Of a stretch of 24,829 bases of DNA, positions 8,882 to 15,403 are shown piece by piece; positions within the stretch are counted from its first letter, which is position 1, and each line of letters begins with the position of its first letter. Under the pieces are notes generated by a model. The model made no database searches. It saw only the letters and a list, made by a program, of their open reading frames with translations, and was not told the DNA's origin. A program made the position numbers and the translations under genes. The DNA comes from Clostridia bacterium (GTDB lineage Bacteria; Bacillota; Clostridia; TANB77; CAG-508), in assembly GCA_900772235.1 (NCBI GenBank), contig CAAGQX010000164.1, positions 1-24,829 of the forward strand. Direction: 5' to 3'.

Positions 8882-10198
8882 ATGAACTATGAGAATTTGA
8901 GCTTGCAGGAGCTAAAAGAATTAGCAAAAGATAAAGGACTTAAAAATATTTCTAAATTAAAGAAAGAAGATTTAATTACATTTTTAAGTGAAATAGAAAA
9001 AGAAAATTCTTCCGAAGAAAAATCTGAGTTTGTAGAAATAACTACTTCTGAAGGGTACAAGCTTACTAGTGAGGGAGACGAAGTTGTAGAGGGAATCCTA
9101 GAAGTTTTACCAGACGGTTACGGATTTTTAAGAGGAGAAAACTATTTACCTACTCCAAAAGATGTTTATGTATCACCTGTACAAATAAAACGATTCAGAT
9201 TAGATACTGGAGATAAAGTTAAAGGTATAAAAAGAACTCCAAAGGAAGGAGAAAAATTCCCAGCATTAATTTTTGTTGGAGAAGTAAATGGACAACATCC
9301 TGAAAATGCTATGAAAAGAGCAAAATTTGATGACCTTATTCCAATTTATCCAAATGTTCGCTTAAAATTAGAGACTACTCCTCAAGAGTATACAATGAGG
9401 CTAATGGATTTATTATCTCCTATTGGGAAAGGGCAAAGAGGTATGATTGTTGCTCCTCCAAAAGCTGGTAAAACAACTATTTTAAAGAAAATTGCAAATA
9501 GTATTACAACAAATAACCCAGAAGTAGAACTAATAGTTCTTCTTATAGATGAAAGACCAGAAGAAGTTACAGATATGAGGCGTTCTATTAAGGGAGATGT
9601 AATATATTCTACATTTGATGAATTACCTGAACACCATGTTAAAGTTGCTGAAATGGTATTGGAAAGAGCTAAAAGATTAACAGAGCAAAAGAAAGATGTT
9701 GTTATTTTATTAGATAGCATTACAAGACTTGCCAGAGCATATAACTTAGTAATTCCTTCTTCAGGAAGAACTTTATCTGGTGGTTTAGATCCAAATGCAT
9801 TACATAAACCAAAAAGATTCTTTGGTGCAGCAAGAAATACAGAAAATGCTGGTAGTTTAACTATTCTTGCAACAGCACTTGTAGAAACAGGCAGTAGAAT
9901 GGATGATGTTATTTTTGAAGAGTTTAAAGGAACAGGTAATATGGAAGTGCATTTAGATAGAAAATTATCTGAAAAACGTATTTTCCCAGCAATTGATATT
10001 AATAAATCTGGAACTAGAAAAGAAGAATTGTTATTAGATAAAGAAGAATTGGAAACAGTATTTGCACTTAGAAAAACAATGGCTAATATGTCTGCACAAG
10101 AAATGACAGAACAATTAATAGACCAAATTTTAAATACAAAATCTAATGAAGAATTCTTAGAAAGAATGAGATTACTTCTAAAAGAAAAAAATAATTAA
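8882..10198 (+). CDS. rho: Transcription termination factor Rho
   Basis: 438 residues, standard for Rho, a hexameric RNA-dependent ATPase that terminates transcription. It begins with a Rho_N SAP-like helical domain (LSLQELKELAKDKGLKNIS), a short acidic linker, the cold-shock-like primary RNA-binding domain (GILEVLPDGYGFLRG, about 70-140) and the RecA-type motor: Walker A PPKAGKTT (about 191-199), Walker B VVILLDSITRLARAY (about 275) and the Q/R-loop region (SGGLDPNALHKPKRFFGAARN). The linker lacks the large insertions seen in some clostridial Rho proteins. GGGGG lies eight bases before the ATG. It has its own terminator. Arginine codons include CGA and CGC. Confidence 0.97.
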   Translation: MNYENLSLQELKELAKDKGLKNISKLKKEDLITFLSEIEKENSSEEKSEFVEITTSEGYKLTSEGDEVVEGILEVLPDGYGFLRGENYLPTPKDVYVSPVQIKRFRLDTGDKVKGIKRTPKEGEKFPALIFVGEVNGQHPENAMKRAKFDDLIPIYPNVRLKLETTPQEYTMRLMDLLSPIGKGQRGMIVAPPKAGKTTILKKIANSITTNNPEVELIVLLIDERPEEVTDMRRSIKGDVIYSTFDELPEHHVKVAEMVLERAKRLTEQKKDVVILLDSITRLARAYNLVIPSSGRTLSGGLDPNALHKPKRFFGAARNTENAGSLTILATALVETGSRMDDVIFEEFKGTGNMEVHLDRKLSEKRIFPAIDINKSGTRKEELLLDKEELETVFALRKTMANMSAQEMTEQLIDQILNTKSNEEFLERMRLLLKEKNN

Positions 10199-10203
10199 AA
10201 TAT

Positions 10204-10232
10204 AAAAGCCGGTGATAATACCACCGGCTTTT
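10204..10232. terminator. Bidirectional terminator between rho and the small membrane protein
   Basis: AAAAGCCGGTG (10204... stem from 10204 to 10214) pairs with CACCGGCTTTT (10222-10232) around a 7-base loop. It serves rho and the convergent small gene. Confidence 0.85.
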
Positions 10233-10234
10233 CT

Positions 10235-10453
10235 CTACTTATCACCATACTGAAACCGTTCAAGAAGGAAAAAACCACATATGTTGCCCACCCAAGCAAT
10301 TGCACGTACTGTCCAGTCAAAAGTAGTATAGTCCTCAAATGTAAGGTCTAAACACATAAGAGCAAACATAATAGTTACAATCAACTTCAGAGTGAAACTG
10401 CCCAGCATATTAAAAAAATGATGGATTTTTTCTTTCTTTTTATTTTTTGCCAT
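10235..10453 (-). CDS. Small membrane protein of unknown function
   Basis: 72 residues: a very basic N terminus (AKNKKKEKIHH), one clear membrane helix (about 17-36), a short acidic/aromatic loop (DLTFEDYTTFDW) and a second helix (about 48-66) ending LLERFQYGDK. I do not recognise the family. GGAG lies 12 bases before the ATG and the gene has a promoter and a shared terminator, so it is likely real. Its base composition and codon choice are noticeably less AT-rich than its neighbours. It has an in-frame CGG (arginine in the ending LLER), the only one I found outside a frameshift site, which suggests recent acquisition or a different decoding context. Confidence 0.55.
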   Translation of the reverse strand: MAKNKKKEKIHHFFNMLGSFTLKLIVTIMFALMCLDLTFEDYTTFDWTVRAIAWVGNICGFFLLERFQYGDK

Positions 10454-10499
10454 AAGTATAAAGAACTCCTTTCATCCACAAAAATACTTGTTAACGAAC

Positions 10500-10528
10500 T
10501 ATATATAAACTTGCTAAAGCATAGCAAG
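10500..10528 (-). promoter_or_regulatory. Promoter with overlapping inverted repeat
   Basis: Minus strand TTGCTA (10522-10527) and TATATA (10500-10505), 16-base spacer. CTTGCTA (10510-10516) and TAGCAAG (10522-10528) form an inverted repeat over the -35 and spacer, a possible operator. Confidence 0.4.
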
Positions 10529-10631
10529 GAAATTCTCAAATAGTATAACATACTTTTATGTAAATTTCAATTATATCTTATAGCAGAAAGCATCATATGA
10601 TTATAATAATTATGAAAATTTTACAATTTTA

Positions 10632-10640
10632 TGTTATAAT
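10632..10640 (+). promoter_or_regulatory. Extended -10 promoter of the acetyltransferase-phosphatase pair
   Basis: TGT-TATAAT (10632-10640), an extended -10 element with no good -35, about 64 bases before the GNAT start codon. Confidence 0.45.
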
Positions 10641-10703
10641 AGTACTGAAAATTTAAAAAACAAATAAATAAAACACCCAATATAGAATGGAGTATAAAAT
10701 ACA

Positions 10704-11258
10704 ATGTTAGAAATTAAAGAAGTAAGTATTGAAGTATTTAAAAAGGATTTACTAAATGATTATAAAACACTATTTCCTAAAAATGAACAAAGAGATTGGA
10801 AAAGCATCAGCAGAACCTATACCAATAATATAGAAAAATTCTATGCCATTATGAATGGCTTAAAAACAATAGGATTTATAATGCTTGAAAAATTAGAAAA
10901 TAAACCCTATTATATAGACTATTTTGCAATTAAAAAGGAATATCAGAATCAAGGATATGGCACAAAAGCAATTAGAATACTATTAAATGAAATAATAAAA
11001 AACGATGGCGTATGTATGGAGATAGAAAAAGAAAATATGGATAATTCATATACTATAAAAAGAGCATCTTTCTATAAATCATTGAATTTCATTGAAGTTA
11101 ATTCAACTTATAATTTATATAATGTTCTATATACACCATATTATTGGAATGCTGTAAAAAAATATACAGAGCAAGAAATAGCGGAAATATTGTTTAATTA
11201 TTATGAAATAAATTGTGGCAAAAAACAAATTAAAAAGAATTGTAAAATTTTAAAGTAG
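10704..11258 (+). CDS. GNAT-family N-acetyltransferase
   Basis: 184 residues. The GNAT core is visible: beta strand FYAIMNGLKTIGFIMLEK, strand 4 YYIDYFAIKKEYQ, and the acetyl-CoA pyrophosphate loop QNQGYGTKAI (about 88-97), matching the Q/RxxGxG/A motif. This is followed by VCMEIEKEN and a late strand with FYKSLNFIEV, as in ordinary GNAT proteins. The last 40 residues (TEQEIAEILFNYYEINC then a lysine-rich tail) are an unusual extension. The acceptor substrate cannot be told from sequence. GGAG is 11 bases before the ATG. The phosphatase gene begins 10 bases after the stop, so they form a two-gene operon. Confidence 0.8.
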   Translation: MLEIKEVSIEVFKKDLLNDYKTLFPKNEQRDWKSISRTYTNNIEKFYAIMNGLKTIGFIMLEKLENKPYYIDYFAIKKEYQNQGYGTKAIRILLNEIIKNDGVCMEIEKENMDNSYTIKRASFYKSLNFIEVNSTYNLYNVLYTPYYWNAVKKYTEQEIAEILFNYYEINCGKKQIKKNCKILK

Positions 11259-11268
11259 GGAGGTTAGT

Positions 11269-11754
11269 ATGGTTAAGGTTATGTTTGTATGTCTAGGAAA
11301 TATTTGTCGATCTCCAATGGCAGAATTTATATTAAAAAATATTGTAAATAAATTGGGTTTGTCAAAAAAATTTATTATTAAATCGGCAGCAACTAGTTAT
11401 GAAGAAATCGGCAATGATATTTATTATGGAGCAAAAGATAAATTGCTAGAGAAGGGAATACCATTCACCAAAAGGAAAGCAACTAGATTAACTCCAGAAG
11501 ATTATAAGGAATATGATTATATAATTGGTATGGAAGAATCTAATATAAGAAATATTAAGAAAATAGTTGGTAATGATATTGATAATAAAATTTGCAAATT
11601 ATTAGATTATTCAGATAATCCAAGAGATATTGCTGATCCGTGGTATACTGGAAATTTTGAAGTAACTTATAATGATATAGTTGAAGGATGTAATGCTTTT
11701 ATAAAATATTTAAAAAAGAGAAAAATAATAAATCATAATAGTAGTACAAAATAA
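11269..11754 (+). CDS. Low-molecular-weight protein tyrosine phosphatase
   Basis: 161 residues, the typical length. The N terminus holds the P-loop C-X5-R with VCLGNICRSPMAEF (nucleophile Cys8, Arg14), and the C-terminal part the general-acid loop DPWYTGNFEVTY with Asp123. Both are diagnostic for the LMW-PTP family, cytoplasmic enzymes that dephosphorylate tyrosine or arginine phosphates; in Gram-positives the relatives YwlE and YfkJ do so in stress responses. With Ile at position 12 of the loop I cannot assign tyrosine against arginine specificity. GGGAGG lies six bases ahead of the ATG, downstream of the acetyltransferase. Confidence 0.92.
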   Translation: MVKVMFVCLGNICRSPMAEFILKNIVNKLGLSKKFIIKSAATSYEEIGNDIYYGAKDKLLEKGIPFTKRKATRLTPEDYKEYDYIIGMEESNIRNIKKIVGNDIDNKICKLLDYSDNPRDIADPWYTGNFEVTYNDIVEGCNAFIKYLKKRKIINHNSSTK

Positions 11755-11784
11755 TTGTCTATTTAAAAATTTTATAAAATAACA

Positions 11785-11814
11785 TTGACATTTGTTTTTA
11801 TTTATGATTATAAT
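11785..11814 (+). promoter_or_regulatory. Strong promoter facing the accessory region
   Basis: Consensus TTGACA (11785-11790) and TATAAT (11809-11814) with an 18-base spacer. It would give a leader of about 145 bases before the HTH gene at 11967. It lies outside the half-site at 11879, so if the following segment is an insertion it is driven from flanking DNA. Confidence 0.7.
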
Positions 11815-11878
11815 AGCTCATAAAGTTATTAGAAGATTATAGGGCAGAGGACGAACTGCTTTAAAAAAATTTAGCACA

Positions 11879-11897
11879 ACATTGCACAAAATCAAAG
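11879..11897 (+). repeat. Left half-copy of the 11-6-11 site
   Basis: ACATTGCACAAAATCAAAG, identical to 13563-13581. It has the left 11-bp arm ATTGCACAAAA plus the 6-bp core TCAAAG, but then diverges (CAAACTGTTAAG) in place of the right arm. Confidence 0.75.
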
Positions 11898-11936
11898 CAA
11901 ACTGTTAAGTTATAAAAATAAAAAAATCAATAAAAA

Positions 11937-11966
11937 CTTCTTTTCCGTAGAAAAGAGGTTATTTTT
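11937..11966 (+). promoter_or_regulatory. Attenuator-like hairpin over the HTH gene's ribosome site
   Basis: CTTCTTTTC (11937-11945) pairs with GAAAAGAGG (11950-11958) and is followed by TTATTTTT up to the ATG. The stem hides the AAGAGG Shine-Dalgarno and resembles a weak terminator, so expression of the HTH gene may be limited at the RNA level. Confidence 0.5.
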
Positions 11967-12422
11967 ATGGCTGTTATACGAGTAAATAAAACTAAAGATT
12001 ATACAGTTATGAGTAACTTACACTTAAAAGATAAGTCTTTAAGTTTAAAAGCAAAAGGTTTATTAAGTTTAATGTTAAGTTTACCAGATAGTTGGATATA
12101 TTCTATTGACGGACTTGTTGCTATATGCAAAGAGGGCGAAACATCTTTAAAAAGTACATTAGAAGAACTTAAAAAAAATAAATATTTGATTATAAATAAA
12201 GAGAGAAATAAACAAGGAAGATTTGAATATGTTTTTGACATTTATGAAAAACCAGAGGGTGGTTTTCCACCTCTGGATAATCCAGTGTTGGAAAATCAAG
12301 CCCTATTAAATATTAATAATAAAAATACTAAAAATAAAGAAAAATTAAATAAAAAGAAAAATTATGATAATTTCCCTCAAAGGGAATATGATGATTTAAA
12401 TAAATATTATATTAAAAAATAA
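11967..12422 (+). CDS. Plasmid/ICE-type helix-turn-helix protein (replication-initiator-like N domain)
   Basis: 151 residues. The first 85 (IRVNKTKDYTVMSNLHLKD, LSLKAKGLLSLMLSLPDSW, then a winged-helix core with SLKSTLEELKKNKYLI) match the N-terminal HTH module common in clostridial mobilizable elements, plasmids and prophages, often called replication initiator or DnaD-like. After a proline-rich linker and a Asn/Lys stretch it ends NFPQREYDDLNKYY, a tail seen on related proteins. The large C-terminal domain found in many homologues is absent, so it is either a short version or a remnant. Followed by a hairpin-rich non-coding stretch and a ribbon-helix-helix gene, a plasmid-like arrangement. 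Confidence 0.7.
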   Translation: MAVIRVNKTKDYTVMSNLHLKDKSLSLKAKGLLSLMLSLPDSWIYSIDGLVAICKEGETSLKSTLEELKKNKYLIINKERNKQGRFEYVFDIYEKPEGGFPPLDNPVLENQALLNINNKNTKNKEKLNKKKNYDNFPQREYDDLNKYYIKK

Positions 12423-12606
12423 AACATAGGGCTATCTACCTGTAAGGAATACAGGGGTATGCCCAGACAGACCCCAAAGCTGGGGGGTAAATTGCGTAAG
12501 CAATTTAGGTGGGGGTGCAAAACCCCCAAAACAACAGATTGAGCTTTAGTTGTTGTTGCTTTTTAGAACATTCCTGTGTTCAATGTTTAAAAAATGGTTG
12601 TAATAA

Positions 12607-12662
12607 GGTCTTAAAAAAGTATTAATTTTTTTTAAGACCGCCCTATCTAACAAGCGGTCTTA
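12607..12662 (+). promoter_or_regulatory. Three-arm switch-like RNA element
   Basis: Arm 1 GGTCTTA with A-run (12607-12618), arm 2 T-run with TAAGACCGC (12626-12641), arm 3 GCGGTCTTA (12654-12662). Arm 2 can pair with arm 1 (extended by A/T pairs) or with arm 3, not both. This is the layout of attenuators and of some antisense-controlled plasmid leaders. Confidence 0.45.
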
Positions 12663-12712
12663 CTTGTATTATAATGCATTTTTTGGTAATTTTTGGTAAT
12701 AAAGTGGTAATT
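12647..12712 (+). promoter_or_regulatory. Promoter and repeated operator of the ribbon-helix-helix gene
   Basis: CTAACA (12647-12652) and TATAAT (12670-12675), 17-base spacer. Directly downstream are two perfect copies of TTTTGGTAAT (12681-12690, 12691-12700) and a third partial copy GTGGTAAT (12704-12711). Phased direct repeats next to the start are typical operators of autoregulating CopG-type proteins. Confidence 0.55.
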
Positions 12713-12733
12713 AAAAATAAGGAGTAGATGATA

Positions 12734-12952
12734 ATGGAAAACTTAAAAAACAAAAAAGGTACTACAAGAGTTATACTAAATTTAGCTAATGAAATAGACG
12801 GAGCTTTCGCAGATTTAGCACATAAGAGAGGAATAACCAAAACGAGTATGATAGTTTATTCAATGTCTTGGTTTTTAGATTATAACAAAAGTCTTGAATT
12901 TATGCCAAAGTTAATTGATGCTTTAAATAAATTGCCAACCGAATTGCAATAG
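12734..12952 (+). CDS. Ribbon-helix-helix (CopG-like) DNA-binding protein
   Basis: 72 residues if started at the second ATG, which is nine bases after GGAG; the first in-frame ATG (12728) is only three bases from it. The N terminus has the short basic strand (GTTRVILNLANEIDGAF) followed by two helices (LAHKRGITKTSMIVYSMSWFLDY), the ribbon-helix-helix pattern of plasmid copy-control repressors, antitoxins and relaxosome accessory proteins. It probably binds the repeated TTTTGGTAAT boxes ahead of it and represses itself or controls copy number. No toxin gene is evident next to it. Confidence 0.65.
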   Translation: MENLKNKKGTTRVILNLANEIDGAFADLAHKRGITKTSMIVYSMSWFLDYNKSLEFMPKLIDALNKLPTELQ

Positions 12953-12961
12953 CCTCCTAGT

Positions 12962-13003
12962 TTTTTGATATTATGCAAAGCAATTTTTGCATAATATCAA
13001 AAA
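12962..13003. repeat. Perfect 18-bp inverted repeat with 6-base centre
   Basis: TTTTTGATATTATGCAAA (12962-12979) and its exact complement (12986-13003) flank GCAATT. It follows the ribbon-helix-helix gene. There is no clean T-tract on either side, so it may be a weak terminator, a protein-binding palindrome or a recombination/replication site. Confidence 0.65.
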
Positions 13004-13126
13004 CATAAAATAATTCAATATACAAAAGATAAATTTTTAAATGTCAGCAAATGTATTTTTTTATATCTAAAATTAACGAGAATACCCTTTAATCGTTTTT
13101 TGGTATGAAATTAGTAATATGATTTG

Positions 13127-13155
13127 TTGACATTTAAAAGTTTATGTTTTATTAT
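13127..13155 (+). promoter_or_regulatory. Promoter of the 105-residue ORF
   Basis: TTGACA (13127-13132) and TATTAT (13150-13155), 17-base spacer, predicted start near 13162. It overlaps the upstream ATG at 13124 and so rules that start out. Confidence 0.6.
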
Positions 13156-13174
13156 AAAAAAGCAGGTGGATATT

Positions 13175-13492
13175 ATGGAGAGTAGAGAAGAATATACAAT
13201 TTTTTGTAGGGTTGGTCAGGGAAAACCTTACAACTTACACACTTTTGATAACTTGCAAATTGCAAAAATTAAATTATACGATATGATTTCGTTAGAACAA
13301 GAACGAAATAGACCATATTATGTTTATAATGATTTCTACAAAAATGAATATCCACCAACGGTAGGTTGTAAAATATTCTGTATAAAAAAAAGAACTATAA
13401 CAGACTGGGAGATATATTCACAATTAGAGGAACAAATAAAACACAATCCAGAAGAACATAACAATGTAATTTTGTTTAAGAAAACAATATAA
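13175..13492 (+). CDS. Hypothetical small cytoplasmic protein of the accessory segment
   Basis: 105 residues from the ATG at 13175, preceded at 7 bases by AGGTGG. An upstream ATG at 13124 lies inside the promoter and is unlikely. The protein is soluble, with a mixed alpha/beta pattern: EYTIFCRVGQGKPYNLHTF, a helix with DNLQIAKIKLYDMISLEQERN, then YYVYNDFYKNEYPPTVGCKIFCIKKRTITDWEIY. Four cysteines or so could be structural. I do not recognise a named family. Small proteins of this type occur in clostridial mobile elements, and the position between plasmid-like genes and a recombination-type repeat agrees with that. Confidence 0.55.
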   Translation: MESREEYTIFCRVGQGKPYNLHTFDNLQIAKIKLYDMISLEQERNRPYYVYNDFYKNEYPPTVGCKIFCIKKRTITDWEIYSQLEEQIKHNPEEHNNVILFKKTI

Positions 13493-13562
13493 AAATATAA
13501 ATGCTTAAAAACATTGAAATATCAATAAAAACAGGGAAAAGAAGGAAGAAAATAATAACAAA

Positions 13563-13596
13563 ACATTGCACAAAATCAAAGTTTTGTGCAATAAGG
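13563..13596. repeat. Complete 28-bp 11-6-11 inverted-repeat site (Xer/dif-like)
   Basis: ATTGCACAAAA (13565-13575), core TCAAAG (13576-13581), TTTTGTGCAAT (13582-13592). Arm and spacer lengths are exactly those of tyrosine-recombinase Xer core sites. The right arm matches the XerD half of the Bacillus dif site (TTATGTAAACT, from memory) at about 7 of 11 positions. Half-copies lie at 11879 and 14229. Confidence 0.6.
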
Positions 13597-14228
13597 AGTA
13601 GGCTTAAAATATATGGACTGCCGCTATCGATGTCCTCTATTGGTTTTTACTATATATATCCGTTTGCACTTTATCTATTATTATTTAATATCTTATATTA
13701 CTTATTTAATATAATGTCTTTTAAATTTAATTCTAGTATTTAATTTCATTTATATAAATATTATTTCTGTATAATTTTTTTATTATTTATTTAATTTTCT
13801 TTAAAATTCCTTAAATCGTTTAAATTCTTCATTTTACCCGTTTTTCTAGCCAACAAGTTATATGCCTAAAAAATAAAAACGCCTTAAAATCGATTCTCGT
13901 GCGTCGTTTTTTTGACCATTTTTCAGCATATTTGAGCAACAGCCCAAATATCAATATTTTAAAGGATTTTATATAAATTCATATTAGGTTAATATTAATA
14001 CAACTTAAAATATAAACATAAACAATGTTAGATTAAATGTTAAAATGTCTTAAATTTGATTTTGAAATGTTTGAATAATATATAAGATATAAAATTATAA
14101 TAATAAAAAAATTTATATATATAAATAGTAAATTATAATCAAAATTCACAAAAATTTTGTAAACAACAAATGTTCGCTTTTTAAAATAGAATCTGAAACC
14201 TAAAATTTGTTTAAAAGGGCTACTATTA

Positions 14229-14249
14229 TCAAAGTTTTGTGCAATAAGG
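14229..14249 (+). repeat. Right half-copy of the 11-6-11 site
   Basis: Core TCAAAG followed by TTTTGTGCAAT and AAGG, identical over 21 bases to 13576-13596. The left arm is replaced by unrelated sequence (GGGCTACTATTA). Confidence 0.75.
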
Positions 14250-14265
14250 TGATTGTATGTTACTC

Positions 14266-15156
14266 TCATCTAATTCCTTCATTATCATTAATTATATTTT
14301 TGACATTTGCTTTATTTAGTGCATCATCAATTAACTTCTGAGGAATAACTATGTTTCTTTTTGATGCTGTTTCTATTATTTCTTCTATACTTAACCCTTT
14401 TTTTAAATAATCTATTATAATAGTTGTACTTCTTAACTCTTTGGGTTTCTTCCCTTCTTCTTGAGTATGAGGTTCTGTGCTAACTTCTTCTTTTTTTTCT
14501 AGTTTTTTTCTTTCCGGTTTTTCTCTACCAGTTTCATAATAATACTCAGATATTCTTATACCAATAACACTTTGTGACATATTATATTCTTCTGCTAATT
14601 GGGCTTGTGAAATTCCAGACTCATATTTTTTAATTATTTCTTCCATTGGCAATTTTTTTCTATGGTAAGTTTTTGGTGTTTTTTTTCTTCCTGTTTTTTG
14701 ATAATATTCAGATATTCTTGTACTTATAGTAGCACTTGAAACATTATATTCTTTTGCTAACTGAGATTGTAACATTCCGGATTCATATTTTATGACTATC
14801 TCTTCTATTGGCAGGTCTTTCTTAGTGCATAGTCCTTTTGGTTTTTCTCTACCAGTTTCCTGACAATATTGAGACATTCTCATTCGTATAGTAAAATCTG
14901 AAACATTATATTTTCTTGCTAATTTTGCTTGTGAAATTCCTGCTTCATATTCTTTGACTATTTCTCTTCCTGGTAATTCTTTTTTAGCATATACTCTTCT
15001 AGGCTTTTCTTTGCCTGTTTTTTGATAATACTCAGATATCCTCTTAAAAATAAAACCATTTGAAACATTATATTCTTTGGCTAATCGGGCTTGTGAAACT
15101 CCAGACTCATATTTTTCTATTATTTCGTCAATTGGCAATTCAACTTTTTCCATCAT
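14266..15156 (-). CDS. Protein with four tandem helix-turn-helix repeats
   Basis: 296 residues, mostly four consecutive units of about 54 residues. Each has the form (K/E)LPxxEIxxxYExGxSQxxLAxxYNVS, a variable helix, RISEYYQxTGREKP and a basic linker. LPIDEIIEKYESG / QARLAKEYNVS is a typical resolvase or transposase-type HTH (trihelical), and the helix after NVS is where base contacts would fall. It differs between units (NGFIFKR, DFTIRMR, SATISTR, QSVIGIR) while the rest is nearly constant. A Lys/Glu linker and a C-terminal helical segment (TTIIIDYLKKGLSIEEIIETA) follow. No catalytic domain is visible. The ATG (15156 or 15153) follows GGAG. It lies beside the right half-site and divergent from a tyrosine recombinase gene. 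Confidence 0.75.
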   Translation of the reverse strand: MMEKVELPIDEIIEKYESGVSQARLAKEYNVSNGFIFKRISEYYQKTGKEKPRRVYAKKELPGREIVKEYEAGISQAKLARKYNVSDFTIRMRMSQYCQETGREKPKGLCTKKDLPIEEIVIKYESGMLQSQLAKEYNVSSATISTRISEYYQKTGRKKTPKTYHRKKLPMEEIIKKYESGISQAQLAEEYNMSQSVIGIRISEYYYETGREKPERKKLEKKEEVSTEPHTQEEGKKPKELRSTTIIIDYLKKGLSIEEIIETASKRNIVIPQKLIDDALNKANVKNIINDNEGIR

Positions 15157-15211
15157 ATTTTCTCCTCAATTTTATTTAAAACTTGCAAAAGTACATTTGT
15201 TTAGCGAGTCT

Positions 15212-15240
15212 ATTATACCATGTCATCGGCATTATGTAAA
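15212..15240 (-). promoter_or_regulatory. Promoter of the tandem-HTH gene
   Basis: Minus strand TTTACA (15235-15240) and TATAAT (15212-15217) with a 17-base spacer, about 55 bases upstream of the start codon. Confidence 0.65.
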
Positions 15241-15403
15241 GTATAGATTGTAATAGCACTAATACATACTTTTTATCAGAACATAATTTCAAATGCATCC
15301 CCTTATCACAAAAGGTAAATTTTATCAATTATTTTACAAAAATAAATGATTTTTATTAGATTTTGTTATATAATTTACTTGTTTTTAAGGAGTGTGATTA
15401 ATT

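Larger units (their letters stand above)
12423..12726 (+). other. Non-coding hairpin cluster, possible replication or transfer origin
   Basis: No gene. It holds a run of stems: CCTGT/ACAGG (12439-12455), ACCCC/GGGGT (12471-12488), TAAATTGC/GCAATTTA with loop GTAA (12488-12507) and GGGGG/CCCCC (12511-12527). This part is much richer in G and C than the surroundings. Adjacent strong stems beside a Rep-like gene are typical of single- or double-strand origins and oriT regions, but no nick sequence was recognised. After 12600 come three mutually exclusive arms and a promoter, listed separately. Confidence 0.5.
13493..14265. other. Long non-coding accessory stretch
   Basis: No credible gene. Short open frames at 13501-13743 and 14033-14269 (minus) are very low complexity, lack ribosome sites and run across repeats. 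Contents: the complete 28-bp site (13565-13592), an imperfect hairpin (13928-13951) that pairs better as minus-strand RNA, extremely AT-rich DNA around 13980-14150, and the right half-site (14229-14249). Confidence 0.6.

Noticed and set aside
12653..12660. CGG triplets in non-coding DNA (43, 8457, 12655) as further shift sites
   Set aside because: They lie outside any credible reading frame.
13501..13743. 80-residue plus-strand ORF
   Set aside because: It runs through the 28-bp inverted-repeat site, has no ribosome binding site and a low-complexity hydrophobic C-terminal half in very AT-rich DNA.
14164..14177. LexA-box-like CGAACATTTGTTGT (minus)
   Set aside because: About 11 of 14 matches, no promoter or gene start beside it; probably chance in this AT-rich stretch.
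14033..14269. 78-residue minus-strand ORF
   Set aside because: Composed of AT-driven Ile/Tyr/Phe runs, no ribosome site, and it covers the right half-site repeat.
11755..15156. CRISPR array or toxin-antitoxin system in the accessory region
   Set aside because: No regularly spaced repeats; the ribbon-helix-helix gene has no adjacent toxin-like partner.
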